Assembly (NCBI GenBank): GCA_003597945.1
Contig: QZJS01000023.1
Location: 1-46,516 of the forward strand
DNA from: Desulfobacteraceae bacterium
GTDB lineage: Bacteria > Desulfobacterota > Desulfobacteria > Desulfobacterales > Desulfosalsimonadaceae
Reading direction: 5' to 3'
Length of the DNA stretch: 46,516 bases
In this document: positions 32,788 through 39,141 of the stretch, piece after piece
Numbering within the stretch: position 1 is the first letter of the stretch
Layout: every line of letters begins with the position of its first letter
Program-made: the position numbers and the translations under genes
Notes under the pieces: model-generated
The model's input: the letters and a program-made list of their open reading frames with translations, nothing else
Database searches by the model: none
What the model was told of the DNA's origin: nothing

Positions 32788-34045
32788 TCCATTCCGATTT
32801 AAATAAGAAAAAGGAATCCACGGCAATACCTTTCCCTGTACCGTAATAATCACCATTTTCAACATTAAATATTCCCAAATGCTTATGCGGCCAATCTGCA
32901 AGTTCGCCATTGACGTTAATAAGCCCTCTGACAATCAATTTTGGTGAATAAAATGGAAAATTTGATAATTTTGCCGAGATAACAGATATCCCCGGTTTGA
33001 CTTCAGGGTAGTAATCTTGGTAACCAGTGTATAATACGCCAATTTTTAACCCGTCCATTGTAAAAAAAGAGAATCCGAGATCAATTTTGCAGCATTGTTC
33101 TGAGTAAACCTTAAAGTTTAAGTATATCGTGCTGCCAGTTAATACTGTAGATATCTTTTCTCCGTTTTGGTTTGAGATGAAAAAATCGTAAAATTTTACA
33201 ATACCGGTTCCATCTCGATTTATTTCATTATCTAATGATTCACTTCTATTAGCTTCATTTTCTATAATATATTCATTTATAACGAGTTTTATTTCACCAG
33301 AAAATTTTATAAATCCGTTTTCCAACATGATGCCTCTACTGCAAAGCGCTTTTATGCTTGCCATATTATGACTCACAAACAAAACCGTCCTGCCTTCATT
33401 TCTACTCACATCCTGCATCTTGCCGATGGCCTTTTTCTGGAACTCTGCATCTCCCACCGCCAGCACTTCATCCACCACCAGGATTTCCGGCTCCAGGTGG
33501 GCCGCCACGGCAAAGCCGAGCCTTACCAGCATACCGGAGCTGTATCGTTTCACCGGTGTGTCCACGTAGCGGGCCACCCCGGCAAAATCGATGATTTCAT
33601 CCAGCTTGCGCTGAATTTCCGCCTTGGTCATGCCCAGGATGGCGCCGTTGAGAAAGATGTTATCCCGGCCGGTCAATTCCGGGTGAAAGCCGGTGCCCAC
33701 TTCCAGCAGGCTGCCGATGCGGCCGTTGTAGTCGATCCGGCCCGTGGTGGGGCCGGTGACCCGGGACAGGATCTTGAGCAGAGTGGACTTGCCGGCCCCG
33801 TTTTTGCCGATGATGCCCAGTATCTCGCCCTGGTTCACCTCCAGGTTGATGTCTTTCAAGGCCCAGACGTATTCGGAGTCGCCCTTGATGGTCCGGACGT
33901 TGGCCTCTCCGATTTTAAGAAACGGGTCTTCTTTGCCCCTGATTCGGCACCACCAGCGCTGGAAGTCATTGCGCAGGGTGCCGGTGCCGACCTGGCCGAG
34001 GCGGTATTGCTTGGAAAGATTGGTTATTTTGATAATGGGGGGCAT
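32774..34045 (-). CDS. wzt: ABC transporter ATPase for polysaccharide export (Wzt) with C-terminal carbohydrate-binding domain
   Basis: A 423-residue ATPase. The nucleotide-binding domain (about residues 1-245) has Walker A GIIGKNGAGKSTLLKIL, signature YSSGMLVRLGFAVAAHL, Walker B EILVVDEVLAVGD and H-loop VLFVSHNMASIKAL. A linker leads to a beta-sandwich Wzt_C domain (about 285-423; STVLTGSTIYLNFKVYSEQC, LGIFNVENGDYYGTGKGIAV), which binds the exported chain end. With Wzm it would move finished, lipid-linked chains across the inner membrane. Base composition breaks inside the gene: the ATPase part is GC-rich and the C-terminal part very AT-rich, with the change near 33350-33410. Its partner wzm lies 1.6 kb upstream, separated by a PIN toxin pair and a transposase remnant. 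Confidence 0.93.
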   Translation of the reverse strand: MPPIIKITNLSKQYRLGQVGTGTLRNDFQRWWCRIRGKEDPFLKIGEANVRTIKGDSEYVWALKDINLEVNQGEILGIIGKNGAGKSTLLKILSRVTGPTTGRIDYNGRIGSLLEVGTGFHPELTGRDNIFLNGAILGMTKAEIQRKLDEIIDFAGVARYVDTPVKRYSSGMLVRLGFAVAAHLEPEILVVDEVLAVGDAEFQKKAIGKMQDVSRNEGRTVLFVSHNMASIKALCSRGIMLENGFIKFSGEIKLVINEYIIENEANRSESLDNEINRDGTGIVKFYDFFISNQNGEKISTVLTGSTIYLNFKVYSEQCCKIDLGFSFFTMDGLKIGVLYTGYQDYYPEVKPGISVISAKLSNFPFYSPKLIVRGLINVNGELADWPHKHLGIFNVENGDYYGTGKGIAVDSFFLFKSEWNVYE

Positions 34046-34133
34046 ACGTGATTTCGTAATTGGGTGGCACTGCGGTTGCCTGCCGGATAGCCCTGCGCCA
34101 GGTAGGCCTGGTTTAAAGCATCAATAGGGCTTG

Positions 34134-34511
34134 TCAGAGAGGGGTAAACATTTTGATTCCTTTAATAAATTTGAAATCTTTAACGTTGTAGGTTAAAAGT
34201 TCCATATCATGACAGATTGCGGTTGCAGCAATAAGGGCATCGGGTATTTGCAAGCCATGGCTTTTGGAATATTTTGCGATTAAATCGATGGCAGTGTTTG
34301 TAATCGATCCATCCAGAATCAATGTCTCAAGATTTTTCATTCGGCTTTTTATCTTGGCTAATTCCCGTTTGTTGCACGCTCCAAAATACAACTCCATCAA
34401 TGTTACAGCGCTCAGTGAAATATTTTGAAACCCGATACGTCTGAGCATTTCGGTTGCGGATGGATTGTCTTTGAACGCTTCGATAAAAATATTGGTATCA
34501 CAGAGTATCAT
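34134..34511 (-). CDS. vapC: PIN-domain toxin, VapC family
   Basis: A 125-residue PIN ribonuclease with the acidic site complete: Asp in MILCDTNIFIEAF, Glu in VTLMELYFGACNK, Asp in LQIPDALIAATAI and Asp in LLTYNVKDFKFI. VapC toxins cut specific RNAs, often initiator tRNA or rRNA. The start overlaps the end of the upstream antitoxin gene by 14 bases, the usual coupled arrangement. The pair is unrelated to polysaccharide synthesis and sits between wzm and wzt, so it is probably an insertion. 88 bases separate it from wzt. Confidence 0.88.
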   Translation of the reverse strand: MILCDTNIFIEAFKDNPSATEMLRRIGFQNISLSAVTLMELYFGACNKRELAKIKSRMKNLETLILDGSITNTAIDLIAKYSKSHGLQIPDALIAATAICHDMELLTYNVKDFKFIKGIKMFTPL

Positions 34512-34743
34512 TTTCCCTGGTCCATGCTTTTTTTCGAATTTTTAATAAGGAAATGTCTTTATTTTTCCACAACCCAAAAAGGTCTTCTATGGAGCCTGCT
34601 TTTTTCCTGTCACTGTCACTGGCAGGGTCTTCTTTTTTATCAATCACACCGCCTTCAATTTCAACAAAAGGCAATTCTTTTAATAAATTGAGAACAATCA
34701 CAGCTTTTTTAGAATCTTTAATCCTGATATTTAGACGGGTCAT
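34498..34743 (-). CDS. Antitoxin for the adjacent PIN toxin
   Basis: An 81-residue charged protein with N-terminal strand-helix MTRLNIRIKDSKKAVIVLNL followed by ELPFVEIEGGV and a disordered, Lys/Asp-rich middle ending in a helix (DLFGLWKNKDISLLKIRKKA) that could clamp the toxin. I do not recognise the DNA-binding fold for certain, so the antitoxin call rests mainly on size, a strong Shine-Dalgarno (AGGAG before the ATG) and the 14-base overlap with vapC. Its start is only 17 bases from the inverted end of the transposase remnant. Confidence 0.72.
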   Translation of the reverse strand: MTRLNIRIKDSKKAVIVLNLLKELPFVEIEGGVIDKKEDPASDSDRKKAGSIEDLFGLWKNKDISLLKIRKKAWTRENDTL

Positions 34744-34760
34744 TTGTATCTCCTGTGTGT

Positions 34761-35684
34761 GGGGTCAGGCTTTACTTATTGTCGTTATTTGGTCTTGGAT
34801 CCGCGCCATTTTCTCCTGCATGGTCCGATTTGTTTCAAGGCGGCGGCGCACCGCCTTCACCAGCTTGCTCATTGCCGGCATATCCCGGTTATAATACCTC
34901 GCAAAATCAGAGAGCAGATGGCCGCAATGGTCCATCCCGATAAGAGACGCCACGGCCTTGGCTTCCGCCAGATGCCGTGCACGGCCGGCAGTGGGTCATT
35001 TCCCGAGGTGAAATCTGGTAAATTCGGGCAACCAGTTCCACCAGGGGCTCAATGGCAAGCTGTGCCGGAATCGCTTCATCCTTTTCCCGGAGGACATTTT
35101 TAATAAAATTTTCATCGCCAAGGATCCGTCCTTCCGTAATGCTGCCATGGCGAAGCTGCTCCAGAAGCTCTTCCTTTGTTGCCTGCCCCATAAAATGCAG
35201 ATACGCGGCACGCGCAAGAGGTTCTGTTTTACCGAATTGTCTGAGCCCGCGATCAATATGCAGCCAGTCAGGGGGCCTGGTTTTGCCGGCATAGGCGGCA
35301 TGGCTGCTTAAAGGATAATCCAGGGGATCGGTTACCATTTCGGAACGAACCGGATTAAGATGAAGATAGCGAATCAACTCCAGCAGATAAGCATCGCTGT
35401 CCACAAGAACCGCTTTATAGCGTCCCTGGAATACATGTCCCACCCGGTCGTATCGCTTATTGGACCATTGAGTATAGCGCTGGGATATATTTTGCATCAG
35501 CTTTGAAAGTGGGATGTCCTGAACCTGCAATGCCATGTGAACATGATTTTTCATCCAGCAGTAGGCGTGCAGCACGATCGCGTACTGCTAATGAATGCGA
35601 GGTTTCCGTGCCATGACAGACAATTACATACCATGCATATATCGATAAATCAATCAATAACGACAATAAGTAAAGCCTGACCCC
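34761..35684 (-). mobile_element. REP-associated tyrosine transposase element with 29-bp perfect inverted ends
   Basis: Ends at 34761-34789 and 35656-35684 are perfect 29-base inverted repeats (starting GGGGTCAGGCTTTACTTATT) enclosing a Y1-type (RAYT) transposase remnant. The transposase stop codon lies within the left end. The same end sequence forms the 92-bp hairpin at 7038-7129. The right end is 4 bases beyond the wzm stop codon and the left end 17 bases from the antitoxin start, so it inserted without breaking a gene. Total length is 924 bp. Confidence 0.85.
34765..35614 (-). pseudogene. Degenerate REP-associated transposase (Y1_Tnp / RAYT)
   Basis: The frame starts MARKPRIH at 35614, then an in-frame TAG (35590-35588), then resumes with HAYCWMKNHVHMALQVQ. 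About 45 residues between the start and the HAYCWMKNH block, normally present in this family, are missing, so the N-terminus carries an internal deletion plus stop. The HUH motif (HVH), the Tyr region QNISQRYTQWSN and FQGRYKAVLVDSDAYLLELI remain. Near 34980 the frame is lost (HCRPCTASGG) and the family's C-terminal helix continues in another frame as AVASLIGMDHCGHLLSDFA down to the TGA at 34767-34765. With two lesions the enzyme is surely inactive. Part of the gene, 34907-35575, is still an open frame of 222 codons from a GTG. Confidence 0.85.
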
Positions 35685-35688
35685 GTTT

Positions 35689-36543
35689 TTAAACGGTGTC
35701 CATGAAATTTTTTTCGGTCTTGTTGAAAACGATCAGCCCGACAAAAAAGGCGGCGACCGTAAAGGCGGCGGAGTAGGTCAGCAGGCTCCATTGCAGGGTG
35801 CCGAGGCCGAAAAAGCCGTATTTAAAGGTCTCGATGATGCCGGTCATGGGATTGACCAGCATAATGATCCGGTATTTTTCCGGCAGGGCCGATAGCGGCA
35901 GGATGACCGGCGTGGCGTACATGAGCAGTTGGACCCCGAAATCCACCAGGTGCTGCAAGTCCCGGTATTTGGTGGTCATGGCGGAAATCAGCATACCCAG
36001 GCCAAGCCCCATAATACCCATGAGAATCAACAGGATAGGCAGCAGCAGAAGGACGCTGTTGGGCATGACCGGATACCCGGTAAACGCGTAATAGCCGTAA
36101 AAAATCAGAAACAGAAACAGACCGATGCCGAACTGGATGAGGTTGCTGATGACAATCGAAATGGGCGTCACGGCCCGGGGAAAATAGACCTTGCCGAACA
36201 AATGCGCGTTGGCCGTAAAGGTATTGGACGTGCTTTTGAGACACTGGGCGAAATAGTTCCAGGCCGTGACCCCGGCCAAATAAAACAGAATGGGCGGGAT
36301 GTCGTCGGTGGGCAGATTGGCGATCCCGCTGAACACCACGGTCAATATGGCGGTTTGCAATAGAGGCTGGATAAAAAACCAGGCCGGCCCCAGGATAGTC
36401 TGTTTGTATCTGGCCACAAAATCCCGGCGGACGAACAAAAACATCAGGTCCCGGTAGCGCCAGATTTCATCGAGTCGCAAACTCAGAATTTTATCCCGGG
36501 GCACGATGGAGTGGGCAAAGCCGTTTTTCGAAAGATTTTGCAT
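35689..36543 (-). CDS. wzm: ABC transporter permease for polysaccharide export (Wzm)
   Basis: A 284-residue ABC-2 type permease with six predicted membrane segments. The cytosolic N-terminal helix IWRYRDLMFLFVRRDFVARY and the coupling segment KQTILGPAWFFIQPLLQTAI are classic for KpsM/RfbA/Wzm. Later blocks are NAHLFGKVYFPRAVTPISIV, MTTKYRDLQHLVDF and LVNPMTGIIETFKYGFFG. With Wzt it forms the exporter of completed chains. It lies 16 bases downstream of the acetyltransferase gene and thus in the operon; on its other side the transposase element begins 4 bases after its stop, separating it from wzt. GC-rich, like the ATPase half of wzt. Confidence 0.93.
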   Translation of the reverse strand: MQNLSKNGFAHSIVPRDKILSLRLDEIWRYRDLMFLFVRRDFVARYKQTILGPAWFFIQPLLQTAILTVVFSGIANLPTDDIPPILFYLAGVTAWNYFAQCLKSTSNTFTANAHLFGKVYFPRAVTPISIVISNLIQFGIGLFLFLIFYGYYAFTGYPVMPNSVLLLLPILLILMGIMGLGLGMLISAMTTKYRDLQHLVDFGVQLLMYATPVILPLSALPEKYRIIMLVNPMTGIIETFKYGFFGLGTLQWSLLTYSAAFTVAAFFVGLIVFNKTEKNFMDTV

Positions 36544-36559
36544 AAATCGGGGAAGGACT

Positions 36560-37153
36560 TTAAGTGCCTGTTTTCAAGAGAATCATTTGATTGTTTTCCA
36601 GGCGGTACACATCGTTTAAATGAGGGCATTGATATTGCCCGGTTCCCTTCAGGGGCAGGGGGATCTGCTCTCCATAGCGGCTCATCCAGCCGATCTGGCA
36701 GCCCGGGACTCCGGCCATAAGGGCGAAATCGGGCACATCCTGGTTGATCACGGCCCCGGCCGCGATAAATGCGTGGCAACCGATGGCGACGCCGCAGATG
36801 ATGGTGCAGTTGGCCCCCAGGGTGGCTCCCTTTTTCACAAGGGTGGGTCGGAATTCTGTTTTCCGGGAAATGGCCGATCGGGGGTTGTACACATTGGTGA
36901 AAACCATGGACGGCCCGCAGAAAACTTCATCTTCCAGGGTGACGTCATCGTATACCGAAACGTTGTTCTGGATTTTGACGTTTCGGCCGATCACGACCCG
37001 GTTGCCGATATACACATTTTGTCCCAGGGAGCAGTTGTCGCCGATCACGGCTTGGGCGCAGACATGGGTCCAGTGCCAGATGCGGGAGCCGCTCCCGATG
37101 CGGGCGCCGGCATCCACGATGGCGGTTTCATGGATCATGATGGTCTCAGGCAT
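36560..37153 (-). CDS. wbpD: UDP-2-acetamido-3-amino-glucuronate N-acetyltransferase, WbpD/WlbB-like
   Basis: A 197-residue left-handed beta-helix acetyltransferase. Hexapeptide turns begin [20 protein letters not shown] and [15 protein letters not shown] and continue with [40 protein letters not shown] and [19 protein letters not shown], the last close to the C-terminal signature of WbpD/WlbB. Known members acetylate the 3-amino group of UDP-GlcNAc(3N)A with acetyl-CoA. The next upstream gene is the WbpB-like dehydrogenase, 5 bases away, as in the established UDP-ManNAc(3NAc)A pathway. The frame allows ATG at 37153 or, 15 bases on, a second ATG before IHETAIV. Confidence 0.9.
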   Translation of the reverse strand: MPETIMIHETAIVDAGARIGSGSRIWHWTHVCAQAVIGDNCSLGQNVYIGNRVVIGRNVKIQNNVSVYDDVTLEDEVFCGPSMVFTNVYNPRSAISRKTEFRPTLVKKGATLGANCTIICGVAIGCHAFIAAGAVINQDVPDFALMAGVPGCQIGWMSRYGEQIPLPLKGTGQYQCPHLNDVYRLENNQMILLKTGT

Positions 37154-37158
37154 GGCAT

Positions 37159-38112
37159 TTAAGGAATAATGTGTTTAAGGAACGGATGATAGTCTCCCGC
37201 AAGCCCTTTGGGCACGGCATTGCGGATGTCGGCCACGGTCTGGACGGCCACGCGGTTTTCTTCCAGGCCGAAGCCGTTTCCGGCCAGGATTTCTTCATAG
37301 GATCGGGTATGCAGATCCGTGAATCCGCCGGAGAATTCGATTTCCCGGCCGTCCACAGTGATGGAGCGATACGTGCGCTGGCTCCGGGATGAGGCGGCAG
37401 CCGGCAGATCCGCAGGATCAATGGAGAGAAACCAGCGTACCCGGGCGTTTTTATATTCCAGATAGCCTGCGGCTTTTGTTTCCGAGGCATAATGGACGAT
37501 ATTGTCTGTAATGGGCCCGAAGGTGAAATAAAGCATATCAAAAAAGTGAACGCCGATATTGGTGGCAATGCCGCCGGCTTTTTTCACGTCGCCTTTCCAG
37601 GATCGCAGGTACCAACGACCCCGGGAGGTGATGTAGGTGAGGTCCACATCATGCTTGCGGGCGAGCGGTTCGGCGGCGACCTGGTTTTTAAGTTCGATGA
37701 TGGCCGGATGAAGGCGAAGCTGAAGTATGGTGCTGACCTTCCGGCCGGTGTCGTTTTCAATGGCCAGAAGGCCTTCGATGTTCCAGGGGTTGAGCACCAG
37801 GGGTTTTTCGCAGATGGCGTCGGCGTTTGAACGCAGGGCAAAACGGACATGGGCGTCATGCAGGTAATTGGGCGAACAGATGGACACATACTCTACGGCC
37901 CGGCCGTCATTTAAGCGGCGCAACTTGTCGATATGCCGGTCGAAGCGCTCAAATTCGGTAAAAAAGTGGGCATCCGGAAAATACGAATCGATGACGCCCA
38001 CGGAATCCGATATGTCAAGCGCGGCCGACAGCGTGTTGCCGGTATCTAAGATGGCTTTCATGTGACGGGGGGCCACATAACCGGCGGCCCCGATCAGGGC
38101 GAAAATAGACAT
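37159..38112 (-). CDS. wbpB: UDP-N-acetylglucosaminuronate 3-dehydrogenase, WbpB/WlbA-like (Gfo/Idh/MocA)
   Basis: A 317-residue NAD-dependent oxidoreductase. The Rossmann start is [18 protein letters not shown], followed by [19 protein letters not shown] and [19 protein letters not shown], whose EKP is the Gfo/Idh/MocA hallmark. The substrate-binding region has [34 protein letters not shown] and the final [19 protein letters not shown], a pattern of WlbA/WbpB. These oxidise C3 of UDP-GlcNAcA before amination by WbpE. Neither WbpA (UDP-GlcNAc 6-dehydrogenase) nor a clear WbpE is in the window. It is transcribed directly upstream of wbpD. Confidence 0.9.
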   Translation of the reverse strand: MSIFALIGAAGYVAPRHMKAILDTGNTLSAALDISDSVGVIDSYFPDAHFFTEFERFDRHIDKLRRLNDGRAVEYVSICSPNYLHDAHVRFALRSNADAICEKPLVLNPWNIEGLLAIENDTGRKVSTILQLRLHPAIIELKNQVAAEPLARKHDVDLTYITSRGRWYLRSWKGDVKKAGGIATNIGVHFFDMLYFTFGPITDNIVHYASETKAAGYLEYKNARVRWFLSIDPADLPAAASSRSQRTYRSITVDGREIEFSGGFTDLHTRSYEEILAGNGFGLEENRVAVQTVADIRNAVPKGLAGDYHPFLKHIIP

Positions 38113-38146
38113 GGTGGTTTCCTCTGGTTTACACTTTTAGCGTATT

Positions 38147-38569
38147 TCAGAAAGATGGAAGGCTCTCCAATCGTGCGGCCTGATTGAGTCTTTGGTCAAA
38201 ACAGGCAAAGAAAAAAGTCCGTGGAAATTTTTCATAAATTACTAACGCGGAAGCAAGATGAATAGCGTCGAATCCTCGCAGAGGATGTTTTTGCAACACG
38301 TTATTAATGTATTCATTTAAATCATCCGTTACTTCCACGCGGATAAACCCGCTCCAGTCCATTTGGAAAGCCTGAATGGTTTTTTGGATCACCTTGTTAT
38401 CAATATCGGCTTCTTTTTGTTTCCGGGATATGGTGGCCATTGTTTCCGCGTAAGCTACCGAGGACGTGACAATCATTTCCGACTGTTTCCACTTGGCTGA
38501 AACCTCTTCAGAAAAAGACTCCTGGAAATATCTTTTTAAAATGGCGCTGGTATCCAGGTAAAGGATCAC
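38147..38569 (-). CDS. vapC: PIN-domain toxin, VapC family
   Basis: A 140-residue PIN ribonuclease. Catalytic acids are Asp in MILYLDTSAILKRYF, Glu in SVAYAETMATISR, Asp in LRGFDAIHLASAL and Asp in FFACFDQRLNQAA. Its start overlaps the Phd-type antitoxin gene by 4 bases. It is a complete toxin of a type II pair and distinct in sequence from the PIN toxin at 34134-34511. The pair is inserted between the ligase gene and wbpB, 34 bases from the latter. Confidence 0.9.
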   Translation of the reverse strand: MILYLDTSAILKRYFQESFSEEVSAKWKQSEMIVTSSVAYAETMATISRKQKEADIDNKVIQKTIQAFQMDWSGFIRVEVTDDLNEYINNVLQKHPLRGFDAIHLASALVIYEKFPRTFFFACFDQRLNQAARLESLPSF

Positions 38570-38844
38570 CGTCGGTCCTCCGCCACCATTTCAGCGGTTG
38601 ATTTTCCTCCGGCATTTATCCGGGGAGGGCCGTTTTTACTGATGGACCGGCTTGGCATGGTGATTAAACCCTTTTCAATAAGAGGATTCAGCCTGTTCCG
38701 AATCGAGTTGTATTTTTCATTTTCTTTGACAATCCTGGCAATGGGTCTGCCCCGTTCCGTGATCAGAATTTCTTCACCTGATTTTACCCTGGCCAGATAT
38801 CGGCTTAAATTGTTTTTGATTTCCTTGATGCCCGCCGTATTCAT
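38566..38844 (-). CDS. Phd/YefM-type antitoxin
   Basis: A 92-residue antitoxin. Residues 1-50 are the Phd/YefM DNA-binding fold (TAGIKEIKNNLSRYLARVKS, GEEILITERGRPIARIV). The tail (NGPPRINAGGKSTAEMVAED) is the flexible toxin-binding part. GAGGAG upstream of the ATG is a strong ribosome site. The promoter region carries two direct repeats likely bound by the protein for autorepression. It is translated ahead of vapC with a 4-base overlap. Confidence 0.9.
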   Translation of the reverse strand: MNTAGIKEIKNNLSRYLARVKSGEEILITERGRPIARIVKENEKYNSIRNRLNPLIEKGLITMPSRSISKNGPPRINAGGKSTAEMVAEDRR

Positions 38845-38862
38845 ATTGATAGACTCCTCTAT

Positions 38863-38908
38863 GTGGCTACTTTTTAGTTAAAATAGCTACTTTTATTTTG
38901 GATGTCAA
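38863..38908 (-). promoter_or_regulatory. Promoter and repeated operator of the Phd/VapC pair
   Basis: On the minus strand TTGACA (38908-38903) and TATTTT (38885-38880) are 17 bases apart. Two copies of GCTACTTTTT/A (38866-38875 and 38886-38895) lie exactly 20 bases apart, overlapping the -10 region and the transcription start. A spacing of two helical turns on one DNA face fits cooperative binding by the antitoxin. Confidence 0.55.
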
Positions 38909-39141
38909 TCGATGTGCAATGTTTTATCTTGTTGACTATATTTGGGCGCGCTTCGCCCCTTTCAGGGGCAAAACAGCTATTGCGGCTGCGGCCCCTTCCA
39001 AGGTTAGAACTCTTTTGATGCTGTGTTTTGATTTCGGGGCGGCCCGGCAATTAACAGCCCCTGCTTTTATCGTAACTTAATATCTGAAAAATATATTAAA
39101 AAGATACATTGTTCAAGGCCCAACGTTGCCTTGAGCATAAT
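38909..39141. other. Gene-free spacer between ligase gene and toxin-antitoxin pair
   Basis: No gene with a believable start or family match was seen. A 60-codon plus-strand frame (38898-39080) exists but lacks a ribosome site. A small stem CAAGGC (39114-39119) / GCCTTG (39128-39133) lies just after the ligase stop on the minus strand and may help end or stabilise that transcript. The interior mixes GC-rich and AT-rich pieces, as at an old insertion junction. Confidence 0.35.

Noticed and set aside
34907..35575. 222-codon frame as an intact transposase
   Set aside because: It begins at an internal GTG after a stop, lacks the normal first 55 or so residues, and its end is out of frame; annotated as part of a pseudogene.
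36620..37162. 180-codon plus-strand frame over wbpD
   Set aside because: Antisense repetition of the hexapeptide repeats, no ribosome site; a shadow.
38898..39080. 60-codon plus-strand frame in the spacer left of the ligase gene
   Set aside because: No Shine-Dalgarno and mixed composition; could be a remnant but cannot be supported as a gene.
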